The notes beneath the pieces were generated by a model. It saw only the letters and a program-made list of their open reading frames with translations. It searched no databases and had not been told where the DNA came from. Shown piece after piece: positions 19,221-28,388 of a stretch of 64,000 nt of DNA (its first letter is position 1; every line of letters begins with the position of its first letter). Both the position numbers and the translations under genes were made by a program. This stretch comes from an uncultured Pseudokineococcus sp. (GTDB lineage: Bacteria > Actinomycetota > Actinomycetes > Actinomycetales > Quadrisphaeraceae), in NCBI RefSeq assembly GCF_947495735.1, contig NZ_CANMAA010000007.1:62001-126000 (forward strand), given 5' to 3'.

Positions 19221-20204
19221 TCACTTGATGCCCGAGAAGCCGATGGAGTTGACGATCTTCCTGCTGGTGACGGCGAACAGGAGCAGGACCGGCAGCGCCG
19301 CGACGAGGGTCGCCGCCATGAGGCCCGCCCAGTCGGGCGTCCCCTGCGGCGTCTGGCTGCGGAAGATGCCGAGCGCGACGGTGAGCACGCGCACGTCCTG
19401 GGCGCTGCCGACGAGCAGGGGCCAGAAGTACTCGTTCCAGGCCAGCACGTACTGCAGGAGCGCCAGCGTCGTGATGGGTCCCCAGCTCATCGGCACGATG
19501 ATCCGCACGAAGGTGCCGACGTGCCCGGAGCCGTCCAGCCGCGCCGCCTCCTCCACCTCGGAGGAGATGCCGAGGAAGAACTGCCGCAGGAAGAAGATGG
19601 CGAAGGGCGTCATGAAGAAGAACGGCAGGATGATCGCCGGGTAGGTGTTCAGCAGCCCCAGGTCGCGCATGAGCAGGAAGTTCGGGAGCTGCGTGAAGAT
19701 CGGCGGCACCATGAGCGCGGTCAGGAAGAGGAAGAACACCGCGTCCCGCCCGGGCCAGCGCATCCGCGCGAAGGCGTAGGCCGCCATGGCGCCGAAGACG
19801 ACCTGGCCCGCCGTGATGACCGTCGCGACGAGGACGGAGTTGAGCAGGTACCGCCAGAAGCTGATCGCCGCGCCCGAGCCGCCCTGGGCCTGGGCCTCCT
19901 CCGTGGTGGCCAGGCCGAAGACGCGCTCGAAGGCGCCCGTCGTCGGCTCGACCGGCAGGAGCGACGAGGGCTGCGTGGCCAGGACGGAGCCGTCGGACAG
20001 GGCCGTCCGGAGCATCCAGTAGAAGGGGAAGAGGGTGATGGCCATGATGCCGACGAGCGCGGTCCAGGCCAGCACCCGGCCCGCGGTCGGGCGGGGCCGC
20101 CGGCGCGGGCGCACCCGCCCGCCCGGGTCCGCGCCGCCGCCGCCGGCGGTGCCGGTCGGGGTGTCGTCCGCCGCCGGTCGCGACGGCTCTGTCGTGACTG
20201 CCAC
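19221..20204 (-). CDS. carbohydrate ABC transporter permease (MalG type)
   Basis: A 327-aa inner-membrane permease with a polar N-terminus (about 45 residues) and six TM helices. The EAA loop EEAARLDGSGHVGTFVRIIV is the ATPase contact. TM1 has ALVGIMAITLFPFYWMLRTA and the C-terminus ends VNSIGFSGIK, both standard for MalG-type proteins. GTG start with AGGAGG upstream, 9 nt after the stop of the partner permease. No ATPase gene is present in the operon, so a shared MsiK-like ATPase elsewhere is expected. Confidence 0.92.
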   Translation of the reverse strand: MAVTTEPSRPAADDTPTGTAGGGGADPGGRVRPRRRPRPTAGRVLAWTALVGIMAITLFPFYWMLRTALSDGSVLATQPSSLLPVEPTTGAFERVFGLATTEEAQAQGGSGAAISFWRYLLNSVLVATVITAGQVVFGAMAAYAFARMRWPGRDAVFFLFLTALMVPPIFTQLPNFLLMRDLGLLNTYPAIILPFFFMTPFAIFFLRQFFLGISSEVEEAARLDGSGHVGTFVRIIVPMSWGPITTLALLQYVLAWNEYFWPLLVGSAQDVRVLTVALGIFRSQTPQGTPDWAGLMAATLVAALPVLLLFAVTSRKIVNSIGFSGIK

Positions 20205-20213
20205 AGGAGCCTC

Positions 20214-21212
20214 CTAGCCCAGGTCCGACTCGTTCGCGCGCGTCAGCCGGAGCTGGACGACGGCGACGGCCATGAGGATGAGGAGCAGGACGACCGAGAC
20301 CGCCGAGGCGTAGCCGTAGTCGAGCCGCTGGAACGCCAGGTCGAAGATGTAGTACTGCAGGACGCGGGAGGCGTCCGCCGGCCCGCCCGCCGCGGTGACG
20401 GCGACGGTGTCGAAGACCTGGAACGAGCCGATCATCGTGATGACGAGGACGACGGCGAGCACGGGGCGCAGCAGCGGCAGGGTGATGGACCAGAACATCC
20501 GCCACTCCGAGGCGCCGTCGGTGCGGGCCGCCTCGTAGAGGTGCCCGGGGATCATCTGCAGGCCCGCGAAGAGCAGCAGCGCGGTGTACCCCATGTGCCG
20601 CCACACGTTGACGAGGGCGATGGTGGGGATGACCCACGCCTCGTCGCCGAAGAAGGCGACCGGGTCGAGCCCGACGCCGGCCAGCGCCTGGTTCACGATG
20701 CCGATCTGGGCGTCGAGCATCCAGAAGAAGACCAGCGCCACGACGACGTTCGCCACCAGGTACGGCATGACGACGACGGAGCGGACGAACGTCGACTGCG
20801 TGAGCCGGTGCATGAGCACCGCGATGGCGAGGGCGAGCACCGTCTGGACGCCGATGTTGATCGCCACGTACAGCAGCGTGACGCGCATGGCGTTCCAGAA
20901 CGTCGGGTCCTCGAGCAGCCGCTGGTAGTTGGCGAGCCCGACGAAGGCGGGCGCCGAGAAGAAGTCGAAGTCCGTGAGGCTGAAGTACAGCCCGCGCAGG
21001 GTGGGCCAGAAGTAGAAGACGCCGAAGCCCAGCAGCGACGGGGCGATGAAGCCCGCGGCGACCAGGTTCTCGCGCCGCTGGCGGGCGCGGGCGCCGTCGC
21101 TCTGCGCACCCCTGCCCCCGCCCCGGCCCGGGGGCCTGGCGGGGACCGGCACCGGCCCGTCCCCCGCGGGTGACTGCGGCAGCGCCGGGCCGCTCGGGGC
21201 CGTGGAGCTCAT
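20214..21212 (-). CDS. carbohydrate ABC transporter permease (MalF type)
   Basis: A 332-aa permease and heterodimer partner of the downstream MalG-type protein. It has a cytosolic Pro/Gly/Arg-rich N-terminus of about 48 residues. TM1 begins LVAAGFIAPSLLGFGVFYFW. The EAA loop is YEAARTDGASEWRMFWSITLP. Its ATG overlaps the stop of the alpha-galactosidase gene (ATGA), so enzyme and permease are translationally coupled. The predicted role is uptake of the galactoside cleaved by that enzyme. Confidence 0.92.
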   Translation of the reverse strand: MSSTAPSGPALPQSPAGDGPVPVPARPPGRGGGRGAQSDGARARQRRENLVAAGFIAPSLLGFGVFYFWPTLRGLYFSLTDFDFFSAPAFVGLANYQRLLEDPTFWNAMRVTLLYVAINIGVQTVLALAIAVLMHRLTQSTFVRSVVVMPYLVANVVVALVFFWMLDAQIGIVNQALAGVGLDPVAFFGDEAWVIPTIALVNVWRHMGYTALLLFAGLQMIPGHLYEAARTDGASEWRMFWSITLPLLRPVLAVVLVITMIGSFQVFDTVAVTAAGGPADASRVLQYYIFDLAFQRLDYGYASAVSVVLLLILMAVAVVQLRLTRANESDLG

Positions 21213-23446
21213 CGCGCTCCGCCCCGGGCCGCCGGCGAGGGCACCTCGGTCACGCGCAGGAGCAGCAGCTGCTCGGGGTCCAGCGCGGGCGCCCGGAGGC
21301 CCGCGGAGGCCAGCACGGAGCCCGGCAGCACGACGCCGTCGTCCTCCGCGAGCCAGGGCGTGAGCCGCTGGCGGCGCACGCGCGGGAGGTCGCCCGGCGC
21401 CTGGGCGACCACGCGGTAGGTCGCCTCCGGGCGCAGGCCGGGCAGCCGGACGCTGCCGGGCACCGACGTCAGGGCGGTCGTCAGCTGCACGAGCGCGAAC
21501 AGGGCGTCGGAGCCGTCCGGGGCCACGACGCCGTGCAGGGCGACGGCCGGGTCCCACTGGTCGGCCCGGACGACCGTGCCGGTGTGGAGCAGGCCGCGGA
21601 CCTCCTGGTACAGCGACACCCAGCCCGCCAGCTCCTGGCGCTCCTCCGCGCTCGCCGAGGAGATGTCCCACTCGATGCCGAAGGAGCAGAACAGCGCGGT
21701 GCCGGCCCGGAAGGACAGGTCGTGCGTGCGCCCCGTGGTGTGCGAGTGCGGGCTGCCGACGTGGCTGCCGACCAGCTCGGGCGGCACGAGCTGGGTCGTC
21801 CAGCGCTGGATCTGCTGGCGCTCCAGCGGGTCGATGCAGTCGCTGCCCCACACGCGGTCGGTGCGCTCGAGGATGCCCAGGTCCACCCGCAGACCGCCGG
21901 AGCTGCAGGACTCGATCTCGACCTCGGGGTGCCGGCGCCGCAGCTCGTCGAGCAGGCCGTAGACGGCGAGGGTCTGCGCGTGCACGCCGGCCGCGCGCAC
22001 CGGCCCGGAGCCCGCGTCGAGGAGGTCGCGGTTGTGGTCCCACTTGACGTAGCTGATGTCGTACTCGGTCAGGAGGCTGTCCAGCCGCTCCAGGATGTGC
22101 GCGCGGGCGTCCGGGTTGCCGAGGTCGAGCACCTGCTGGCGCCGGGAGAGCAGCGGCTCCCGCCCGCCCGTCCTCAGGATCCAGTCGGGGTGCGCCCGGG
22201 CGAGGTCGGAGTCGGGGTTGACCATCTCGGGCTCGAACCAGAGGCCGAACTCCATGCCGTGCGCGCGCACGGCGTCGACCAGGGGCGCGAGCCCCTGCGG
22301 CCACACGTCCTCGTCGACGTACCAGTCGCCGAGGCCCGCCGAGTCGTCCCGTCGGTGGCGGAACCAGCCGTCGTCGAGCACGAAGCGCTCGGCGCCGACC
22401 TCCGCGCCCAGGCGCGCGAGGTCGACGAGCCGGTCGAGGTCGTGGTCGAAGTAGACCGCCTCCCAGACGTTCATCACGACCGGGCGCGGCGAGCCGGGGT
22501 GCTGCTCCCGCGCGCGCAGGTCGGTGTGGAAGCGCGCGGCGACGCCGTCGAGGCCGTCCGCCGCGTGCGCGCCGTACAGCCACGGGCCGACGTACTCCTC
22601 GCCCTCGGCCAGGCGCACCTCCCCCGGCAGCAGCAGCTCACCGCCGGACAGGAGGCGCCCGCCCTCGGCGACCCGCTCGGCGCACGTCACGTGGTTGCCG
22701 CTCCACGCCGTGTGGACGGCCCACACCTCCCCGGTGCGGAAGCCGAACCCCTCCGCGCCCGCGGCGAGGACCAGGGGGGCGTCCGGGCCGGTGCGGCCCC
22801 GCCGGTTCTCCCGGCTGTGCGCTCCGACGGCGAAGGGCACCCGCTGCGGGGCGCGCTCGCGACCCCAGCGACCGGCGAGGTCGAGCAGCTCGGTCGCCGT
22901 CTCGGGCACCGGCAGCGCCGGCACGAGCCCGTCGACGACGTAGGCCTCGGCGAGGAGGTTGCGCACCGCCGCGCGGGTGCGGACCAGCCCGGAGGGGCGC
23001 AGCTCGAGCTCCAGCCGCACGGCGAGGCCGGCGTCCGCGTCCTCCCCCTCGAAGACCGCGCTCCCGCCCTGCCCCGGCCCGGAGGGCCGGACGTCCCACC
23101 GGACGAGGCGGGCCGACGGCGACCAGCCGGCGCCGTCGCGGTGGCCGCTCAGCCCGGGCCGCCCGCGCCACCCGGTCGCCATCTCCGGGAGGAGGCCGAC
23201 GGGCACGTGCACGTCGAGGTCGTTGTTCACGACCTGCGGCACGGTGGCCGCCCGCAGGACCGCCAGGTCGTGCTCGGAGACCTCGCCGAGGTCCGGCCCC
23301 CAGTGCAGGACGGAGGGCAGGCGGCCGTCCTGCACGGACAGCACGACGCTGACCCCCGCGGCCCGCAGGTGCGCGAAGCCGTCGCCGCTGGTGCGCGAGG
23401 GAGGAGCCTCCGCGGGCGCGGGGTCGATCGGTGCGGTGCTCGTCAC
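21209..23446 (-). CDS. alpha-galactosidase, GH36
   Basis: A 745-aa glycoside hydrolase of family GH36 that cleaves terminal alpha-1,6-galactose from melibiose or raffinose-type sugars. It has an N-terminal beta-sandwich and a TIM barrel with FVLDDGWFRHRRDD and GLWFEPEMVNPDSD. The nucleophile D470 is in YVKWDHNRD, the substrate loop is CSSGGLRVD, and the acid/base D536 is in WGSDCIDPLERQ. There is no signal peptide, so it acts in the cytoplasm after import. It leads the four-gene operon and is divergent from a ROK regulator. GTG start. Confidence 0.93.
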   Translation of the reverse strand: MTSTAPIDPAPAEAPPSRTSGDGFAHLRAAGVSVVLSVQDGRLPSVLHWGPDLGEVSEHDLAVLRAATVPQVVNNDLDVHVPVGLLPEMATGWRGRPGLSGHRDGAGWSPSARLVRWDVRPSGPGQGGSAVFEGEDADAGLAVRLELELRPSGLVRTRAAVRNLLAEAYVVDGLVPALPVPETATELLDLAGRWGRERAPQRVPFAVGAHSRENRRGRTGPDAPLVLAAGAEGFGFRTGEVWAVHTAWSGNHVTCAERVAEGGRLLSGGELLLPGEVRLAEGEEYVGPWLYGAHAADGLDGVAARFHTDLRAREQHPGSPRPVVMNVWEAVYFDHDLDRLVDLARLGAEVGAERFVLDDGWFRHRRDDSAGLGDWYVDEDVWPQGLAPLVDAVRAHGMEFGLWFEPEMVNPDSDLARAHPDWILRTGGREPLLSRRQQVLDLGNPDARAHILERLDSLLTEYDISYVKWDHNRDLLDAGSGPVRAAGVHAQTLAVYGLLDELRRRHPEVEIESCSSGGLRVDLGILERTDRVWGSDCIDPLERQQIQRWTTQLVPPELVGSHVGSPHSHTTGRTHDLSFRAGTALFCSFGIEWDISSASAEERQELAGWVSLYQEVRGLLHTGTVVRADQWDPAVALHGVVAPDGSDALFALVQLTTALTSVPGSVRLPGLRPEATYRVVAQAPGDLPRVRRQRLTPWLAEDDGVVLPGSVLASAGLRAPALDPEQLLLLRVTEVPSPAARGGAR

Positions 23447-23773
23447 GGGGGCCTCCGGGGCGGATGTCGGGGCGGGGGGCTGGCGACCGCTGGGCGGGCC
23501 CCGGGAGGACCGGGGAGCGCGGTGGAGAGCGCAGCGGCGGACGCCGCCGGCGTCGGTGCCGGGCGGGTGTCACGGGTCTCTCGTCGTCGAGCAGGACGCT
23601 GCGAGTTCTACGTCGGAACACGAGCGCGCGTCAAGGCCCCTCCCCGCACAGGTCCGGCCATTGGCATCTGGGGTGGCGTTTCGCGGCGGAACCATCGGTG
23701 GGGCTGGTGCAGAATCGTCGGACGCACGGCGGGCGCCCGCGCCGCCACCGGACCGAGCACCGTGGGAGCCGCT
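23447..23773. promoter_or_regulatory. divergent promoter region, alpha-galactosidase operon / ROK regulator
   Basis: This 327-bp gap separates the divergent galactosidase and ROK genes. It is less GC-rich than its surroundings from about 23600 to 23720. One weak dyad, GTTC-N7-GAAC (23605-23619), could be an operator. I see no coding sequence and no clear -35/-10 pair. Confidence 0.35.
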
Positions 23774-24919
23774 GTGAGAGCGCCGCAGTGGAGCCCGCTG
23801 GAGGGCTCCTCCCTCAGCGTGGCCCTGGAGGTGCTGCGCCGGGGGCCCCTGTCCCGCAGCGAGCTGGCGCGCCGGCTCGGCCTCTCCCGCGGGAGCCTCA
23901 CGCGCCTGGCGCGCCCGCTCCTGGAGAGCGGGCTGCTCGTCGAGTCCGGCGGTCCGGAGGCGTCGGGCTCGCGTCCCCTCGACGTCGCGGTCGACCAGCA
24001 CCGCTTCGTCGGGGTCAAGGTGACGGCCGACGCCGTCCACGCCGTGGCGACGGACCTGCGGGCCCGGACGCTCTCCGGCGCCGAGGTGCCGCTCGCCGGC
24101 ACGTCCCCGCGGGAGGTCGTCGACGCCGTCGGGGACCTGGTGGACCTCCTCCGCGCCGACGCGGCCGGGGCGCCCGTCGCCGCCGTCGGCGTCGGCGTCG
24201 GCGGCCTGGTCGAGGGCCTCGGCCGCGTCCGCAGCGCGCGGTACCTGCGGTGGGAGGACGTCGACCTCGGCTCGCTCCTGGGCGAGCGGACCGGGCTGCC
24301 CGTCGTCGTGGACAACGACGTGCTCTCCCTCGCCCGCGCCGAGCAGTGGTTCGGCGCGGCGCGCGGCTGCGACTCCTTCGCCGTCCTCACGATCGGGGAG
24401 GGCATCGGCTACGCGCTGGTCGTCCACGACCGGGTCGTCGCGGGCCCGGACGCCGGCATCGGGCTGCTCGGGCACGTGCCGCTGGCGGCGTCCGGGCCGA
24501 CGTGCCCCCTCGGCCACGTCGGCTGCGCCGACGCGCTGCTGACCGTCGACGCCGTCGAGGCCCGGGCGTCCGTCGCGCTGCGCCGCCCCGTCCCCTACGC
24601 CGAGGTGCTCCGCCTCGCCTCGGCGGGAGACCCCGCGGCGGGTCGCGTCGTCGAGGACTCCGCTCGCGCGCTCGGCCGCCTCGTGGCCCTGGTCGCCAAC
24701 ACGACCATGCCGGAGAAGGTCGTGCTCTCGGGCGACGGCGTCGCCCTCGCCGAGGTCGGTCGCCCGGCGCTCGACGCCGCCGTGGCCGCGGACCGCGACC
24801 CCCGCGCCCGGGCGGTCGACGTGGACGTCCAGGCGGTCGGCTTCGCCGAGTGGGCGCGCGGCGCCGCCGTGACGGCGATCCAGACCTTCGTCCTCGGGCC
24901 CGGGATGCACCACTCCTGA
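23774..24919 (+). CDS. ROK-family transcriptional repressor
   Basis: A 381-aa NagC/XylR-type regulator. The winged helix (residues about 10-65) has LSRSELARRLGLSRGSLTRL. A sugar-kinase-like ROK domain follows, with VVVDNDVLSLARAEQWFGAA and the cysteine region GPTCPLGHVGCADA. ROK proteins normally show a C-x-C-G-x-x-G-C zinc site; here the second Cys is Leu, and the N-terminal ATP-binding signature is degraded, as in pure repressors. GTG 23774 has GGAG upstream; GTG 23762 is in frame too. It is divergent from the alpha-galactosidase operon, so it very likely controls it in response to a galactoside or product. Confidence 0.9.
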   Translation: MRAPQWSPLEGSSLSVALEVLRRGPLSRSELARRLGLSRGSLTRLARPLLESGLLVESGGPEASGSRPLDVAVDQHRFVGVKVTADAVHAVATDLRARTLSGAEVPLAGTSPREVVDAVGDLVDLLRADAAGAPVAAVGVGVGGLVEGLGRVRSARYLRWEDVDLGSLLGERTGLPVVVDNDVLSLARAEQWFGAARGCDSFAVLTIGEGIGYALVVHDRVVAGPDAGIGLLGHVPLAASGPTCPLGHVGCADALLTVDAVEARASVALRRPVPYAEVLRLASAGDPAAGRVVEDSARALGRLVALVANTTMPEKVVLSGDGVALAEVGRPALDAAVAADRDPRARAVDVDVQAVGFAEWARGAAVTAIQTFVLGPGMHHS

Positions 24920-25024
24920 GACCGGGTCAGAGCCCGGCGCCCCTCCCCGGCGGTCTCTGCGCGCGCGGGCGCGGGCGCCGGGCGCGTGGCAGCGTGCGCA
25001 GCCACCGGCACCGAGGAGGACACC

Positions 25025-25798
25025 GTGGGCGCACCCCGCGACGACGACCAGCCCGGCACGGCAGCGCAGGAGCACGCCGACCTCGACTTCTACTTCGACC
25101 CCGTCTGCCCCTTCGCCTGGATGACGAGCACGTGGGTGCGCGAGGTGGCGCGCCAGCGCGACTACCGCGTGGCCTGGCGCCCGGTCTCGCTGCGCCTGCT
25201 CAACGCCGCCGTGGACTACGACGCCCAGTTCCCGCCGGAGTACGAGGCGGGCCACACCGCGGGGCTGCGGCTGCTGCGCGTGGTGGAGCGGGTGCGCGCG
25301 GAGCACGGCGAGGACGCGGTGGCCCGCCTGCACGAGGCCCTGGGCGCCCGCGTGTTCGAGTCCGCCCCGCTGCCCTCCCCCGCGCCGGGGGAGCCCGACG
25401 TCCGCGGGACGGCGGGCTTCCTCGCCCCCGTCCTGGAGGAGCTGGGCCTGCCCGCCGCCCTGGCGGGGGCGCTCGAGGACGACCGCTGGGACGAGGTGGT
25501 GCGGGCTGGGACGGAGGAGGCCCTCTCCCTCGCGGGGCGCGACGTCGGCACGCCCGTCCTGCACGTGGACCCGCCGTCGGGGCTGGCCTTCTTCGGCCCC
25601 GTCATCAGCCGGCGCCCGACCCCCGAGGAGGCCGTCGAGCTCTGGGACCACGTGCTCGGCCTCGCGCGCTTCCCCGGCTTCGCCGAGCTCAAGCGCAGCC
25701 TGCGCGAGCTGCCCCGGCTGCCCGGCCTGGGCGTCGCCGAGGACGAGACCGGCCCCGTCGAGGACTGGCACGGCGGCAGCCGGCGCCAGCACCGCTGA
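25025..25798 (+). CDS. DsbA-fold mycothiol-dependent oxidoreductase-like protein (Rv2466c type)
   Basis: A 257-aa thioredoxin-fold protein with an inserted helical domain. It matches the pattern of mycobacterial Rv2466c, a mycothiol-dependent reductase: DFYFDPVCPFAWMTSTWVRE, then GEDVGTP-like GRDVGTPVLHV and AFFGPVISRRP, and FAELKRSLRE. The active-site motif is CPFA, not CPWC, so only the first cysteine remains. It could then work as a monothiol transferase with mycothiol. GTG 25025 is chosen for its GAGGAGGA site; an upstream GTG at 24986 lacks one. The following gene is convergent. Confidence 0.85.
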   Translation: MGAPRDDDQPGTAAQEHADLDFYFDPVCPFAWMTSTWVREVARQRDYRVAWRPVSLRLLNAAVDYDAQFPPEYEAGHTAGLRLLRVVERVRAEHGEDAVARLHEALGARVFESAPLPSPAPGEPDVRGTAGFLAPVLEELGLPAALAGALEDDRWDEVVRAGTEEALSLAGRDVGTPVLHVDPPSGLAFFGPVISRRPTPEEAVELWDHVLGLARFPGFAELKRSLRELPRLPGLGVAEDETGPVEDWHGGSRRQHR

Positions 25799-25806
25799 GC
25801 GCACCC

Positions 25807-25832
25807 GTCGCCCGGAGGGGCTCCCGGGCGAC
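25807..25832. terminator. bidirectional terminator
   Basis: GTCGCCCGG (25807-25815) pairs with CCGGGCGAC (25824-25832) across an 8-nt loop, between convergent stops at 25798 and 25841. Confidence 0.6.
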
Positions 25833-25840
25833 CTGCGCGG

Positions 25841-27232
25841 CTACCGGTCGGAGGGCAGCTGGTCGCGCCAGCCGGGCGGCTCCGGCTCGGCGTCCGCGAC
25901 CGCGGGCGTCTGCCCCGTGTCGTCCCGCCCGCGGGCCTCGTCGGCCCGGCGGCGGTCCTCCATCTCCTCCTCGCTCGGGCCGGAGAAGTTCTGGGCCCGG
26001 GCGAGCGCCTCGACGCTGCCGGTGAAGAGCCCGGTGTCGTACTGCCGCGCGGGCCGCTCCGGCGGCGCCCCGGCGCGCTCCGCGGCGGGCGAGGACCCGC
26101 CCCGGGGCGCCGGACGGGACGGCGAAGCCCCCTCGGCGGAGGTGACGACGCGCGTGCGCGGCAGCGCGTCGGGGGCGTTGCGCTGCAGCCAGACGACGAG
26201 CGCCTCGCGCAGGCCGGTGCGCAGGTCCCAGAGCGTGGCGCCGTCCTTGGCGCTGACGAGCGCGCGCAGGCTGATGGTGCCGCCGACCGCCTCCACGACC
26301 GTGAGGCCGGCGACGCGCCCGTCCCAGTTCTCGGTCGACTCGACGTAGCAGTGCATCTCCTCGCGCAGGCCGTCGAGGGGCACGTCCCAGTCGACGTCGA
26401 GCATGACCGAGCCGAGCACCTCGGAGTCCTTGCGCGTCCAGTTCTCGATCGGCGTGGTCGTGAAGTACGTCGAGGGCACCACGAGGCGCCGGTCGTCCCA
26501 GATGTGCACGACGACGTAGGTGAGCGTGATCTCCTCGATCCGCCCGAACTCGCCCTCGACGACCACCACGTCGTCGACGCGGATGGCGTCGGTGAAGGTG
26601 ATCTGGAGCCCGGCGAACACGTTGGCCAGCGAGGTCTGCGCGGCGAGGCCGGCGACCAGGCCGACGACGCCCGCGGAGGCGAAGACCGTGGCGCCCCACT
26701 CCCGCGCGGCGGGGATGGTCAGCAGCATGGCACCGAGGGCGAAGACGACGACCACGGCGACCGTGAGGCGGCGCAGCAGCGACACCTGGGTCCGCACCCG
26801 TCGGGCGCGGCGGTTGTCCGGCCCGTCCAGCCGGTACCGGTCGAGGGTCACGTCCTCGAGGACGAACGCGACCGCGACGACCATCCACGCGACCATCGCG
26901 ATGATCGCGATGTTGACCACGTGGGCGAGCGGCTCGGCCCACGACGACTGCAGGGTCGCCGCCTCGAGCACGACGCGGGCGACGACGAGGACCAGCACGA
27001 CGCGGAAGGGTCGGCGCGCCCGGACCTCGACGTCGCGGACGACGCTCGAGCGCCGGCCGACCCGGCGCAGGACGGCGGTGACGACGAGGCCGACGAGGAA
27101 CGCCGCGGCGACGCCGACGGCCAGGTAGCCGAGCACCGTGGTGGCCGAGGCGTCGACGATGTCCTGGGGCAGGGCGTCGCGGGTGACGGAGCTCTCCTCG
27201 GCCTCCGAGGCGAGCAGGGACGGGCGGATCAC
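25841..27232 (-). CDS. MscS-family mechanosensitive channel
   Basis: A 463-aa membrane protein with four to five TM segments and a cytosolic MscS beta/vestibule domain. The pore-lining helix is visible as FASAGVVGLVAGLAAQTSLA, followed by NVFAGLQITF. The beta domain starts DAIRVDDVVVVEGEFGRIEEI and continues VPSTYFTTTPIENWTRK. The tail from about residue 365 is Pro/Arg/Glu-rich and likely disordered. GTG start with AGGAGG upstream. The role would be pressure release on osmotic downshock, or ion conductance. It is divergent from the glycosyltransferase gene and not in an operon. Confidence 0.9.
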   Translation of the reverse strand: MIRPSLLASEAEESSVTRDALPQDIVDASATTVLGYLAVGVAAAFLVGLVVTAVLRRVGRRSSVVRDVEVRARRPFRVVLVLVVARVVLEAATLQSSWAEPLAHVVNIAIIAMVAWMVVAVAFVLEDVTLDRYRLDGPDNRRARRVRTQVSLLRRLTVAVVVVFALGAMLLTIPAAREWGATVFASAGVVGLVAGLAAQTSLANVFAGLQITFTDAIRVDDVVVVEGEFGRIEEITLTYVVVHIWDDRRLVVPSTYFTTTPIENWTRKDSEVLGSVMLDVDWDVPLDGLREEMHCYVESTENWDGRVAGLTVVEAVGGTISLRALVSAKDGATLWDLRTGLREALVVWLQRNAPDALPRTRVVTSAEGASPSRPAPRGGSSPAAERAGAPPERPARQYDTGLFTGSVEALARAQNFSGPSEEEMEDRRRADEARGRDDTGQTPAVADAEPEPPGWRDQLPSDR

Positions 27233-27417
27233 GCGGGGCCTCCTGGTGGGTTCGCGGGCGGGCTCGCGGCGACGTCAGCGGCGCCCGACCAGCGCTCTAC
27301 GGTGGCCGGTCGTCCGGGGGACGTGCAAGCCCCCGGCGGCCCGCGCGCCTGGGAGGGTGCTGGCAGTCCCCGGGCGAGCGGCCGCGAGCCCCCTGGGCCC
27401 GGAGCTCCCGGGTCGCC

Positions 27418-27423
27418 TAGGGT
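27418..27423 (+). promoter_or_regulatory. -10 element, leaderless promoter of the glycosyltransferase gene
   Basis: TAGGGT followed by 8 nt and GTG 27432. Same hexamer and spacing as mshD. Confidence 0.5.
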
Positions 27424-27431
27424 CGCGGCTC

Positions 27432-28376
27432 GTGCCCCTGCCGACCGCCCAGCGCCCCCGGCCGTCGGCCGACCCGCGGCTCGCCGTCGTCGTCATCACC
27501 CACCGGCGCCGAGCCGAGGTGCTGGCGGCGCTGGAGCGGCTGCGCGACCTCCCCGAGCGCCCCGCCGTCGCCGTCGTGGACAACGGCTCGGACGACGGGA
27601 GCGCGCAGGCGGTCGCCGAGCAGCACCCGTGGGCGCTGCTCGTGGCGAGCCCGGAGAACCTCGGCGCCCTGGGCCGCGACGTCGGCGTCGCCGCGCTCGA
27701 GCGGGCCCTGGACCCGCCGCCCGAGCTGATCGCGTTCTGCGACGACGACACGTGGTGGGAGCCCGGGTCCCTGGCCCGTGCGGCGGACGTGCTCGAGGCG
27801 CACCCGGCGCTCGCCTGCGTGACGGCGCAGATCCTCGTCGAGCCGGGCGGCCGGCAGGACGCCATCAACGTCGAGCTGCGCGACTCCCCCGTCGAGGGGC
27901 CGGCCTGGCTGCCGGGCCCGGCGCTGGGGTCCTTCCTCGCCGGCGCCTCCGTGGTCCGCCGCAGCGCCTTCCGCGAGGTGGGCGGCTTCTCGAGGCGCCT
28001 GTGGCTGGGCGGCGAGGAGGAGCTCATGGCCTCCGACCTGGCCGCAGCGGGCTGGGAGCTCTGCTACCTGCCCGAGCTGGTGGTCCACCACCAGCCCTCG
28101 CCCGCGCGCGAGCGGCTGCGCCGGCGCCGCGACGGCGTCCGCAACACCCTGTGGTTCACGTGGCTGCGCCGGCCGCTCCCGGCCGCGGCCCGGCGCACCG
28201 CCCACCTGCTGGCCACGATCCCGCGCGACCGCACGAGCGCCGCCGGCGTGGGCCTGGCGCTGGCCGGCCTCCCGTGGGTCGTGCGCGAGCGCCGCACCCT
28301 GCCCCCGTGCGCCGAGGCCCGGTTCACGGCGCTGGAGGACAGCCAGCGCCGCTCGAGCGCCCGCCACTACGGCTGA
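27432..28376 (+). CDS. family-2 glycosyltransferase
   Basis: A 314-aa GT-A fold glycosyltransferase. The N-terminal nucleotide-sugar domain begins LAVVVITHRRRAEVLAALER and contains VVDNGSDDGS and the metal-binding FCDDDTWWEPGS. The acceptor side has GASVVRRSAFREVGGF with LGGEEELMASDLAAAGW. The C-terminus (RRRRDGVRNTLWFTWLRRPL and beyond) resembles GT2 proteins that add sugars to cell-surface or lipid-linked acceptors. No membrane anchor is obvious. The acceptor is unknown, and no partner genes adjoin. Confidence 0.87.
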   Translation: MPLPTAQRPRPSADPRLAVVVITHRRRAEVLAALERLRDLPERPAVAVVDNGSDDGSAQAVAEQHPWALLVASPENLGALGRDVGVAALERALDPPPELIAFCDDDTWWEPGSLARAADVLEAHPALACVTAQILVEPGGRQDAINVELRDSPVEGPAWLPGPALGSFLAGASVVRRSAFREVGGFSRRLWLGGEEELMASDLAAAGWELCYLPELVVHHQPSPARERLRRRRDGVRNTLWFTWLRRPLPAAARRTAHLLATIPRDRTSAAGVGLALAGLPWVVRERRTLPPCAEARFTALEDSQRRSSARHYG

Positions 28377-28388
28377 GCGGGCCCCGGC

